This document shows, one piece after another, positions 33,961 to 41,835 of a DNA stretch of 49,327 nt (its first letter is position 1; each line of letters begins with the position of its first letter). The stretch lies in contig JAFVYC010000004.1 in assembly GCA_017500855.1 (NCBI GenBank), forward strand, positions 1 through 49,327, read 5' to 3'. This DNA comes from Clostridia bacterium. Lineage in GTDB: Bacteria; Bacillota; Clostridia; Christensenellales; CAG-314. The position numbers and the translations under genes were made by a program. The notes under the pieces are model-generated. The model was not told the DNA's origin, searched no databases, and saw only the letters and a list, made by a program, of their open reading frames with translations.

Positions 33961-35943
33961 ATGAAAATAACGCTTCCCGATCACATTGGGTTTTGCCAAG
34001 GCGTTTCCAACGCAGTAAACAAAGCGCTGTCGCAAAAAGGTGCCTACTGTTTGGGCGAACTGATTCACAACACAGTGGTCAACGGGCAACTCAAGCAAAA
34101 CGACATCACAATTGTAGAGGACGTGGAGCAAGTTCCTGATGGCGCAACAATGATAGTGCGCTCACACGGGGTGCCACCAATCGTGTACCAACGGGCAAAA
34201 GAAAAAAACTTGAAAATTGTTGATGCAACGTGCGGTTGCGTCAAAGCAATCCAGCAAAAAGCAGAAAAGTACCACCGTGATGGCTACCAAATTGTGTTGG
34301 TAGGCAACGCTTCCCACCCGGAAATCGTTGGCATCAACGGATGGTGCAACAACACAGCCATCATTTTCGATGGCAAAGGCAAATTGTGTCTAAAAGGGTA
34401 CGAAAAAGTGTTGATTATGTTCCAAACAACCTTCGACACCCGTTTTTACGAAAAAAGTTTGCAAAATATTTCAACAGATGGTGTCAAAACGCTTGAAATA
34501 TTTAACACAATTTGTTATACTACTACTGTTAGGCAGTATTATGCCCAAATTCTATCCCAACAAAGCGATTTGACTGTTGTTATTGGCGACAAAAAGAGTT
34601 CCAACACAAGGCGACTTTTTGAAATTGCTTCTGCCAACTGCAAAACAATTTTGACGGATGGAGTGGAGGAGAATATTGATCTTTCAAATTTTGAAAAAAT
34701 AAGTATAATTTCAGGCGCATCAACTCCAACTGAGTTGATTAAGGGGGTTTTGGAAAGAATGGTTGAAAATGCAAAAGAAGCTGTTGCAGTAGAAACAGCA
34801 GTATCGGCAACACCTGCTGAAGATGTAAAAAAGGTGGACAAGAACGAAGAAATGCTTGCAAATGCAGTGTCCTCTATCAAAGAAGGCGCAAAATTCAAGA
34901 TTGGCCAAAAGGTAAAGTGCAAAGTTGTTCTTGTAAGTGAAGACGGCGTATACGTAAGTCTTGGAAATTGGAAACAAGAAGGTTTTGTACCTAACGACGA
35001 ATTGGCTCTTGATGGCAACTATCAAGCAGTGAAGGCATCTTTGAAAGATGGAGATGTTTTGGAATGTTCCGTATTGTCTACAGAAAAGGGAATCAAACTT
35101 TCCAAGAAGGCAATCGACGAAAGATACAAGGACGACGAACTTGTTGCCGGCATCAAGGAAGGCAACGAATTTGAAGTTACAATGACAAGAGTTGGCAAGG
35201 AATGCTTGACAGGCAAACTTGGTAGCTACACAGTTATTGTTCACGCATCCCAAATCAAAATTGGCTACGTGAAGAATCTTGAACAATACGTTGGCAAAAA
35301 ACTTCGCCTTGTGAGCAATGCCGAAAAGGTAGACGACAACAAGCGTGTTATTTTTGCTAGCCAAAAAACAATTTTGCTTGCAGAAAAGAAAGCAAAGGAA
35401 GACGAATTCTGGAACAACATCGAAGTTGACGAAATCGTTGAAGGCACAGTACTTCGCTTTGCTCCATTCGGCGCATTCATCAGCGTTCGTGGTTTCGACT
35501 GCTTGGCACACTCTACAGATCTTTCTTGGGATCGCATCAGTGGCCCACAAGAAGTTTTGGAAATTGGCAAGCAATACGAATTTGTTGTTCTTGCTTTGGA
35601 CAGAGAAAAGAACAGAGTTTCTCTTGGCTACAAGCAACTTCAACCACAACCTTGGCAAATTGCTGAAGAAAAGTTCCACGTTGGCGCAGTTGTAACAGGT
35701 AAAGTTGCACGCATCATGCCATTTGGCGCTTTCATCGAACTTGACAAGCACATCGACGGTTTGCTTCACGTTTCCAACGTTTCTTGGGAATGGTTGGACG
35801 ACATCAACAAGGCTTTGAAAGTTGGCGACGAAATTCAAGTTGAAGTTTTGGAATTCGATGCAGAACGCAAACGCATCACACTTTCCAGAAAGTCCTTGCT
35901 CAAGAAGCCCGAAAGTGCACCTGCAACAAGCGACGAAGAATAA
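33961..35943 (+). CDS. ispH: IspH (HMBPP reductase) fused to ribosomal protein S1
   Basis: 660 residues. Residues 1-270 are IspH, the last enzyme of the MEP isoprenoid pathway: the 4Fe-4S cysteines are C12 (GFCQGV), C91 (DATCGCV) and C185 (NTICYTTTVRQ); SHGVPP, NASHPEI and SGASTPTELI are also in place. An acidic linker (270-307) leads to four S1 RNA-binding repeats (308-645: e.g. GAFISVRGFDCLAHSTDLSW, GAFIELDKHIDGLLHVSNVS). The fusion is known in Clostridia and links isoprenoid supply with translation. The end of IspH and the linker use more AT-rich codons than the surroundings. It starts one base after plsC. Confidence 0.97.
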   Translation: MKITLPDHIGFCQGVSNAVNKALSQKGAYCLGELIHNTVVNGQLKQNDITIVEDVEQVPDGATMIVRSHGVPPIVYQRAKEKNLKIVDATCGCVKAIQQKAEKYHRDGYQIVLVGNASHPEIVGINGWCNNTAIIFDGKGKLCLKGYEKVLIMFQTTFDTRFYEKSLQNISTDGVKTLEIFNTICYTTTVRQYYAQILSQQSDLTVVIGDKKSSNTRRLFEIASANCKTILTDGVEENIDLSNFEKISIISGASTPTELIKGVLERMVENAKEAVAVETAVSATPAEDVKKVDKNEEMLANAVSSIKEGAKFKIGQKVKCKVVLVSEDGVYVSLGNWKQEGFVPNDELALDGNYQAVKASLKDGDVLECSVLSTEKGIKLSKKAIDERYKDDELVAGIKEGNEFEVTMTRVGKECLTGKLGSYTVIVHASQIKIGYVKNLEQYVGKKLRLVSNAEKVDDNKRVIFASQKTILLAEKKAKEDEFWNNIEVDEIVEGTVLRFAPFGAFISVRGFDCLAHSTDLSWDRISGPQEVLEIGKQYEFVVLALDREKNRVSLGYKQLQPQPWQIAEEKFHVGAVVTGKVARIMPFGAFIELDKHIDGLLHVSNVSWEWLDDINKALKVGDEIQVEVLEFDAERKRITLSRKSLLKKPESAPATSDEE

Positions 35944-36034
35944 CAAACATTGTTAAGTACCAAACTCTGGGAAGCAAGACAACTCCGACTGCCTCCCCGG
36001 ACTTTGGCAAATATAAAAAAAGGAGAAAACAAAA
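35944..36034 (+). promoter_or_regulatory. Leader of rpsO
   Basis: 91 bases with CCAAACTCTGGG and TCCGACTGCCTCCCCGGA stems before AAAGGAG. S15 often controls its own messenger through its leader, so an autoregulatory structure is possible, but I cannot fold it here. No clear promoter is seen. Confidence 0.3.
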
Positions 36035-36289
36035 ATGACAAAACAAGAACTTATTGCTAAATTCGGCAGAAAAGAAGGCGACACAGGCTCTCCAGAAGTG
36101 CAAATTGCATTGTTGACACAACGCATCAACCACCTCACAGAGCACTTGAGAACTCACCAAAAGGATCACCACAGCAGACGTGGTCTTCTTCAAATGGTAG
36201 GTCGCAGAAAGGGTTTGTTGGACTATCTCAAACAAACAGATATCGAAAAGTACAGACAAATCATTGCCGATTTGGGTCTTAGAAAGTAA
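36035..36289 (+). CDS. rpsO: 30S ribosomal protein S15
   Basis: 84 residues (about 89 in other bacteria). Binds 16S rRNA in the platform of the small subunit. Signature [51 protein letters not shown] start with AAAGGAG ten bases upstream. As in most bacteria it precedes pnp, here separated by a strong terminator. Confidence 0.98.
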   Translation: MTKQELIAKFGRKEGDTGSPEVQIALLTQRINHLTEHLRTHQKDHHSRRGLLQMVGRRKGLLDYLKQTDIEKYRQIIADLGLRK

Positions 36290-36296
36290 TTGCATA

Positions 36297-36338
36297 AGAG
36301 CAAGGGGCTTTGTTTCACTCAGCCCTTTGCTCTTTTTC
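36297..36338 (+). terminator. Terminator of rpsO
   Basis: 13-bp stem AGAGCAAGGGGCT / AGCCCTTTGCTCT with one G-U pair and an 11-base loop, then TTTT. Confidence 0.9.
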
Positions 36339-36371
36339 TTTGTACCCACCTATTCAAATTGATCACTATCG

Positions 36372-36398
36372 GAAAAATCGATTTTGTAGAGATTTTTC
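36372..36398 (+). promoter_or_regulatory. Hairpin in the pnp leader
   Basis: GAAAAATC / GATTTTTC, 8-bp stem with an 11-base loop, 37 bases before the pnp start. pnp leaders in other bacteria carry a stem used for self-control through RNase cleavage; whether this one does so is inference. Confidence 0.35.
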
Positions 36399-36434
36399 AG
36401 AAATATATAGAGTGTAAAGGAGAAAACAAACAAA

Positions 36435-38558
36435 ATGGCAAAATTTACCAAAATTGACGGACAAATTGGTAACAGACCGTACCACATTTTCGAAACGGAA
36501 ATTGGCGGTAGAAAAGTCCAAGTAGAAGTAGGCAAGTATGCCGAACAAGCCAACGGTAGTTGCATGGTTTCCTGTGGGGAAACTGTTGTGATGACCAACG
36601 TTACATTGGCTGCAAAACCCAGAGATGGAATTGATTTCTTCCCTTTGGGCGTAGATTTTGAAGAAAAAATGTACTCCGTGGGCAAAATCCCCGGAGGTTT
36701 CAAAAAGAGAGAAGGTAGAGCAAGCGACAAGGCTATTCTCACTTCCCGCTTGATTGACAGACCCATTCGTCCATTGTTCCCCAAGGGATTTTTGAACGAC
36801 GTTTCTGTTATTGCAACAGCAATGTCCGTAGAACCGGACATCCAACCGGAAGTTTACGCAATGATGGGCAGTTCCATTGCCCTTGCAATTTCCGACATTC
36901 CATTTGCAGGCCCAACAGGTAGTGTTGTTGTTGGCTATGTAGATGGCAAGTACGTTATCAACCCAACAAACGAACAAAAAGAACGCAGTTTGCTTCATTT
37001 GAACCTTGCAGGCACAAAAGATGCCATCATGATGGTAGAAGCAGGCGCAAACGAAATTTCCGAAAAGGAAATGTTGGATGCAATTTTGTTTGGTCACGAA
37101 GCAATCAAAGAACAATGCGAATTCATTGAATTCATTGCAAAGGAAGTTGGCAAACCCAAGGCAAACATCCCCTTGTACTTGCCACCTGTAGAACACGAAG
37201 CAATTGTTCGCCCCTATGCCGACAAGCTTTTGGACGAAGCATTGAAAACTTTCGACCGCTACGAACGCCAAGCAAACCAAGACGCAGTAGAAAAGCAAGT
37301 TACCGAACACTTTGCCGAAACAAATCCCGAAGTTGTGGATTCCATTGGCGACATTTTGTACAAGATGACCAAGGAAAAGGTTCGTGCAAGAATTTTGAAC
37401 GAAGGCATTCGCCCCGACGGACGTGGTTTGACGGAAATTCGCCACATTTGGTGCGAAGCAGGCATTTTGCCAAGAGTTCACGGTAGTGGCGTGTTCACAA
37501 GAGGTATGACTCAAGTTATCACAACAGCAACACTTGGCACAGTTGCCGAAGTGCAAAAGTTGGAAAACTTGGACGATACCGACACGTTCAAGCGCTACAT
37601 GCATCACTACAACATGCCAGGCTACTCCACAGGCGAAGCAAAACCATTGCGTAGCCCAGGCCGTCGTGAAATTGGCCACGGCGCATTGGCAGAACGTGCT
37701 CTTGAACCTGTAATTCCAAGTGAAGCAGAATTCCCCTATGCAATCCGCACGGTTTCCGAAGTTGTTTCCAGTAACGGTAGCACATCCCAAGCAAGTATTT
37801 GCGGTTCCACACTTGCATTGATGGACGCAGGTGTTCCAATCAAAGCGCCTGTTGCCGGCATTGCAATGGGCTTGATGAAGTCGGAAGACGGCTCCAAGGT
37901 TGCAATTCTCAGCGATATTCAAGGCTTGGAAGACTTCCTTGGCGACATGGACTTCAAAGTTGCAGGTACTTCCAAGGGTATCACAGCAATTCAAATGGAC
38001 ATCAAAATCAAGGGTATCGACGAAGAAATTTTGCGTACTGCTTTGGAACAAGCACGTGTTGGCAGACTTCACATCCTTGACCAAATGCTCAAGGTTCTTC
38101 CCGAACCACGCAAGGAACTTTCCCCATACGCACCAAAAATCATCTCCTTCAACATACACCCAGACAAGATCAGAGAAGTTATTGGTAGTGGCGGAAAAGT
38201 TATCAACAAGATCATCGAAGAAACAGGCGTTAAAATTGACATCACCGACGACGGTATGGTATTCATCGCAACTGCTGACCAAGCAATGTCCGAAAAGGCA
38301 AAGAAAATGGTGCTTGCAATTGCAAAAGACCCCGAAGTTGGCGAAGAATTCACAGGAAAAGTTGTGAGAATTCTCGATTTCGGCGCATTTGTTGAACTTG
38401 CTCCAGGCAAGGACGGAATGATCCACATCTCCAAACTTTCCAAGGAAAGAGTTGCAAAGGTTACCGACGTTGTCAACGTGGACGACACAGTTGTTGTAAA
38501 GGTAATCAAGATTGACGAAAAGGGCAGAATTGACCTCAAACTCATCAAAAAGTTGTAA
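36435..38558 (+). CDS. pnp: Polynucleotide phosphorylase
   Basis: Degrades RNA from the 3' end with phosphate; part of the RNA degradosome. 707 residues, typical. Two RNase PH domains (QVEVGKYAEQANGSCMVSCG early; ILNEGIRPDGRGLTEIRHI and GRREIGHGALAERAL in the second, SDIQGLEDFLGDMDFK), then KH (IREVIGSGGKVINKIIEETG) and S1 (FTGKVVRILDFGAFVEL). ATG with AAAGGAG upstream. The order rpsO-pnp-ylxY-mlpA is as in Bacillus subtilis. Terminator follows. Confidence 0.98.
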   Translation: MAKFTKIDGQIGNRPYHIFETEIGGRKVQVEVGKYAEQANGSCMVSCGETVVMTNVTLAAKPRDGIDFFPLGVDFEEKMYSVGKIPGGFKKREGRASDKAILTSRLIDRPIRPLFPKGFLNDVSVIATAMSVEPDIQPEVYAMMGSSIALAISDIPFAGPTGSVVVGYVDGKYVINPTNEQKERSLLHLNLAGTKDAIMMVEAGANEISEKEMLDAILFGHEAIKEQCEFIEFIAKEVGKPKANIPLYLPPVEHEAIVRPYADKLLDEALKTFDRYERQANQDAVEKQVTEHFAETNPEVVDSIGDILYKMTKEKVRARILNEGIRPDGRGLTEIRHIWCEAGILPRVHGSGVFTRGMTQVITTATLGTVAEVQKLENLDDTDTFKRYMHHYNMPGYSTGEAKPLRSPGRREIGHGALAERALEPVIPSEAEFPYAIRTVSEVVSSNGSTSQASICGSTLALMDAGVPIKAPVAGIAMGLMKSEDGSKVAILSDIQGLEDFLGDMDFKVAGTSKGITAIQMDIKIKGIDEEILRTALEQARVGRLHILDQMLKVLPEPRKELSPYAPKIISFNIHPDKIREVIGSGGKVINKIIEETGVKIDITDDGMVFIATADQAMSEKAKKMVLAIAKDPEVGEEFTGKVVRILDFGAFVELAPGKDGMIHISKLSKERVAKVTDVVNVDDTVVVKVIKIDEKGRIDLKLIKKL

Positions 38559-38571
38559 TCAACAAGCAATC

Positions 38572-38600
38572 AAGGCGAAGAGCAATCTTCGCCTTTTTTT
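38572..38600 (+). terminator. Terminator of pnp
   Basis: 10-bp stem AAGGCGAAGA / TCTTCGCCTT, loop GCAA, seven T. Confidence 0.93.
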
Positions 38601-38712
38601 GTTACAATTTGTAAACCTTTTTTTTGTTACAACTTGTAACCTTTTTTTTGTTACAACTTGTAACCTTTTTTTTGTTACAATTTGTAAACTTTTTTTGTTA
38701 CAACTTGTAAAC
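38601..38712 (+). repeat. Five tandem copies of a GTTACAAYTTGTAAC palindrome with T-rich spacers
   Basis: Copies begin at 38601, 38626, 38650, 38674 and 38697 (period 23-25). Each is GTTACAACTTGTAAC or GTTACAATTTGTAAAC and is followed by 7-9 T-rich bases. Each unit can form a 6-bp stem followed by T, like a small terminator, or act as a protein-binding dyad. Confidence 0.88.
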
Positions 38713-39240
38713 CGTGGCGATAATTTAGCAAAATCCCATAACCCAAGCGTTAATTTAGCAAAACCCCCAACCCGTGGTGCAAAAAATATAATATTTTGTC
38801 AAATTGCCATTGCGCCGGAATTGTGGTTTTATAAAATTTCTTTGATTGTGTTGGTGTTTGTGTTGTGGCATACTTTGCGCATTGCAATAAGTTTGTGTTT
38901 TCTGTTTGATTATTTTAATTAGAGATTACCATTCTATTTTTGTTTTTTTTTCAATTTGAATTCCGATTTATTCTTTGAACGCTAATTCTTTTTTATTCGA
39001 TTTTTTTTGGAGGGATATTTAGTTGAAATAGACATTTAATAGAAAATAGAGTTTTAGTTGAAATAGAGTTTTGATAGTGGAAGATATTTATTAAAATAGA
39101 ATTTAATTGAAATAGAAAAGTTGAAATATAGATCAGCAAAAAATAGAAATACAACTAAATAGAATAAAAATGCAATTTCAATTCGAGTAAGATTTTAAAT
39201 TAGAATAAAGTATTATTTAAGTGAAATATAAAAAAATATT
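38713..39240. other. Non-coding, extremely AT-rich stretch
   Basis: Starts with two copies of TAATTTAGCAAAA followed by C-rich bases (38721 and 38751, period 30). From about 38930 the sequence is nearly all A and T with many GAAATAGA and TAGAATA fragments. No gene or RNA recognised. Confidence 0.6.
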
Positions 39241-39249
39241 TTACTTTGC

Positions 39250-39575
39250 ATTTTATTCTAACTGCAATTTTGAGTTTTTTTGCTTTTATCTTGAATTAAA
39301 TCTATTTCCGCTTGATTATTTCAATTTAAATTTAGTTTCCTTTTTATAATTTATTTCTCAACCTTATACTTTTACATTTCATGGCGTAAATTTGGTTTTA
39401 CATTTTGTTTTAATTGCAAATTGAGCTTTCTTACTTTTAACTTGAATTTAATCTATTTCCGCTTGATTATTTTAATTTAGTTTCATATTTTTAATTTATT
39501 TCTCAACTTCATGCTTTTATATTTCACTGCGTAATTTTAGTTTTACATTTTGTTTTAATTGCAAATTCGAGTTTC
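39250..39575 (+). repeat. Decayed tandem duplication upstream of ylxY
   Basis: TTTTACATTTTGTTTTAATT with GCAAATT recurs at 39396 and 39541 (145 bases apart), with a weaker relative near 39247. TCTATTTCCGCTTGATTATT recurs at 39301 and 39452. Unit about 145-151 bases, two to three copies. Confidence 0.75.
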
Positions 39576-39668
39576 TGCATTTTGTTTCTTTGATTTGCGT
39601 TTGCGTTTCCGGTTCAACTGCATTGTGCCAAAACAACTGTTTTGTGTATCAATTTTGCCAAAACGCAA

Positions 39669-39679
39669 TATTATATTGT
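39669..39679 (+). promoter_or_regulatory. -10-like element abutting the ylxY start
   Basis: TATTAT at 39669-39674 (or TATATT at 39672-39677) ends two to five bases before the ATG. No ribosome binding site is present. A leaderless message is possible, but no good -35 was found. Confidence 0.3.
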
Positions 39680-40387
39680 ATGAAAAGATACAATGTTCTC
39701 ACCGAAGTTATTTGCAATGTTTTGCTTGTGTGTGTTGTTGTTGCAGTTGCGCTAGTGGGCTTTCAAGGCTCGGTAACAAACGTTTTTAGCATGGCAAGCG
39801 ACAACGCCATCTATCGTGGCAACAACCAAAATTGCGTTTCGTTGATGTTCAACGTGTACTGGGGTACGGAATACATTGCCGACATTTTGGCTATACTCAA
39901 CAAATACAACGCCAAATGCACGTTTTTCGTGGGTGGCAGTTGGGCAGTGGAAAACCCTGAAGTGTTGCAGCTGATTCACACAAACGGTCATGAAATTGGC
40001 AATCACGGCTATTTCCACAAGCAACACTCCAAGTTGACCTTTCAACAAAACGTGGAAGAAATTTCCCTTTGCAACAAAGTGGTGTTTGAGTTGATTGGTG
40101 TTGCGCCAACGCTTTTTGCTCCGCCCTCGGGTGATTTTTCCGTGGAAACTTTGCAGGCAAGCCAAAGTTTGGCGTGCAAAACTATCATGTGGACAAGGGA
40201 CACAATCGACTGGAGGGACAAAGACAGCAAGCTGATTTTGCAACGTGCAACCAAAGATATTGTTGGTGGAGAGTTTATTTTGCTACATCCCACCTTGCAC
40301 ACTTTACAATCTCTTGAAAAAATGCTACAATACTACAAATCACAAAATCTAACTGTTGCTACTGTCAGCAACAATTTGGGGGAATAG
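39680..40387 (+). CDS. ylxY: YlxY-like polysaccharide deacetylase homologue (NodB fold)
   Basis: 235 residues with an N-terminal membrane anchor (VICNVLLVCVVVAVALVGF), so outside the membrane. The NodB fold shows TFFVGGSWAVENPE, GHEIGNHGYFHKQH (zinc H-x3-H), FAPPSGDF, TIMWTRDTIDW and EFILLHPT. The usual TFDDG motif with catalytic and metal Asp is replaced by LMFNVYWG, so it may not be an active deacetylase. In Bacillus, ylxY lies between pnp and mlpA, as here. The start is ATG 39680; upstream in-frame codons lack signals. Confidence 0.87.
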   Translation: MKRYNVLTEVICNVLLVCVVVAVALVGFQGSVTNVFSMASDNAIYRGNNQNCVSLMFNVYWGTEYIADILAILNKYNAKCTFFVGGSWAVENPEVLQLIHTNGHEIGNHGYFHKQHSKLTFQQNVEEISLCNKVVFELIGVAPTLFAPPSGDFSVETLQASQSLACKTIMWTRDTIDWRDKDSKLILQRATKDIVGGEFILLHPTLHTLQSLEKMLQYYKSQNLTVATVSNNLGE

Positions 40388-41650
40388 ATGGAATTCTACA
40401 AAAAATATCCAAGTGGACTGCAACTTGTTTGCAAGCAAATGGACTCGTTGTACACGGTGTCTTTTGGCGTGTTTGTCAACGTTGGCAGTGTGTTGGAAAA
40501 CGACAAGGAAAACGGGCTTTCGCACTTTATTGAACACTTGTTGTTCAAGGGAACAAGCCGTCGCACGGCATCACAAATTTCCGAAACGATGGACGACATT
40601 GGTGCAGTGATCAACGCATTCACAAGCAAGGACACAACCTGTTTCTACACAAAAAGCGCCAAGGACGACTTGGAAACTTGCTTCGACGTCATTTCCGACA
40701 TGTACTTCGATGCGCAAATTCCCGAGCACGAACTAAACCGAGAACGCCAAGTGGTGTTGGAAGAAATCAGCATGTGCGACGACACACCTGACGACGTTTC
40801 CGCCGACCTCATTTGCAAAGCAGTGTTCAACAACCAGCGTTTGGGGCAAACGATACTTGGAAATCCCGAAAACATCAAGTACTGTGACAGACATAGTATC
40901 TTGAATTTCAAGAAAAAGCACTATTTTTTGGCAAATACTGTCATTGCAGTGGCGGGGAACTTCCATTTCGACAAGTTGGACAAGCTTGTTGAAAAGTACT
41001 TCGAAAGCAATTTCGACGGCGTTGTTTTTCAACCTCAACAAGAAGATGCCGTCACCTACACGCACGATTTCTTGCACAGGTTCAAGGATATCGAACAAGT
41101 GCATTTGCAACTTGCAACGGGTGGTTGCAGTTTGACCAGCACGGAAAAACCTGCAATGACAATGCTGACCAACATTTTGGGTGGTGGCATGTCTAGCCGT
41201 TTGTTCCAATCCATTCGTGAGAAAAACGGACTTGCCTACTCGGTGTACAGCTACGCATCTTTCTACTCCAATTGTGGTGTGTTCGAGTTGTACGCAGGGC
41301 TTAGCCCACAAAACACACAAAGGGTTTGCGACTTGCTCCGTCAAGAACTGCTGAAACTGGTGGATGGTGGTATCACCGAAAAGGAACTTTTGCGTGCCAA
41401 AACTTCCAGCAAAAACGCACTGTACATGGCTCTTGAAGACAGCATGACCATGATGCGTTTGCTTGGCAGAACCTTGCAAAAAACCAACACCGTTTTCAAT
41501 GTCGACAACTACATTCAATCTTTCCAAGAAGTCACTGCCGAACAAATCGACAGTTTGGCAAGGCGAGTGCTCTGTCAACCTTTTGCATCTTCCTATGTGG
41601 GACGTCAATCGGACAATTTCGATGCAATTTCCAAACTAAAACTCAACTAA
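40388..41650 (+). CDS. mlpA: M16-family zinc peptidase (MlpA/YmxG type)
   Basis: 420 residues, cytoplasmic. Inverted zinc motif H46-FIE-H50 (HFIEHLLFKGT) with the distal Glu in the helix about 75 residues later (RQVVLEEISM), and the second, inactive half with LGGGMSSRLFQSIREKNGLAYSVYS (quoted in part). Bacillus MlpA is a putative processing protease next to pnp-ylxY. The ATG follows the ylxY stop directly, with GGGGGA as ribosome binding site. A 19-bp dyad motif lies at 40880-40898 inside the gene. A terminator follows. Confidence 0.93.
   Translation: MEFYKKYPSGLQLVCKQMDSLYTVSFGVFVNVGSVLENDKENGLSHFIEHLLFKGTSRRTASQISETMDDIGAVINAFTSKDTTCFYTKSAKDDLETCFDVISDMYFDAQIPEHELNRERQVVLEEISMCDDTPDDVSADLICKAVFNNQRLGQTILGNPENIKYCDRHSILNFKKKHYFLANTVIAVAGNFHFDKLDKLVEKYFESNFDGVVFQPQQEDAVTYTHDFLHRFKDIEQVHLQLATGGCSLTSTEKPAMTMLTNILGGGMSSRLFQSIREKNGLAYSVYSYASFYSNCGVFELYAGLSPQNTQRVCDLLRQELLKLVDGGITEKELLRAKTSSKNALYMALEDSMTMMRLLGRTLQKTNTVFNVDNYIQSFQEVTAEQIDSLARRVLCQPFASSYVGRQSDNFDAISKLKLN
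40880..40898 (+). repeat. 19-bp dyad motif, site 4 (inside a gene)
   Basis: TACTGTGACAGACATAGTA, 16 of 19 bases as in site 2, within mlpA. Confidence 0.5.
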
Positions 41651-41655
41651 ATTCC

Positions 41656-41684
41656 AAAGGCTTGCAATAGCAGGCCTTTTTTTG
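41656..41684 (+). terminator. Terminator of ylxY-mlpA
   Basis: Stem AAAGGCTTGC / GCAGGCCTTT with one G-U pair, AATA loop, T run. Confidence 0.88.
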
Positions 41685-41746
41685 CACTTTGCGCAAAAAT
41701 TTCCGTCAAAAATAAAAAAAATGTTGCGCACTTTAATTTTGAATCC

Positions 41747-41775
41747 TTGATTATTTATATTTTATATTGTATAAT
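41747..41775 (+). promoter_or_regulatory. Promoter of spoIIIE
   Basis: TTGATT (41747-41752), 17-base spacer, TATAAT (41770-41775), within a very AT-rich stretch. Confidence 0.7.
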
Positions 41776-41835
41776 ATATAATACATTAAGTATTGTTGCG
41801 CTCTTTGCGCTGTACATAGACTAGGAGGTGTTGTT

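Noticed and set aside
34518..34536. TACTGTTAGGCAGTA in ispH as another dyad motif
   Set aside because: Arm spacing and centre differ from the motif, and the bases encode the conserved Cys-x-x-T-x-x-RQ region of IspH.
38601..38712. Possible CRISPR array
   Set aside because: Units are 15-16 bases with spacers of 7-10 nearly identical T-rich bases; no cas genes.
38512..38922. Frame with repeated LFFVTTCN units
   Set aside because: It is the GTTACAACTTGTAAC array read as protein; it overlaps the pnp end and its terminator.
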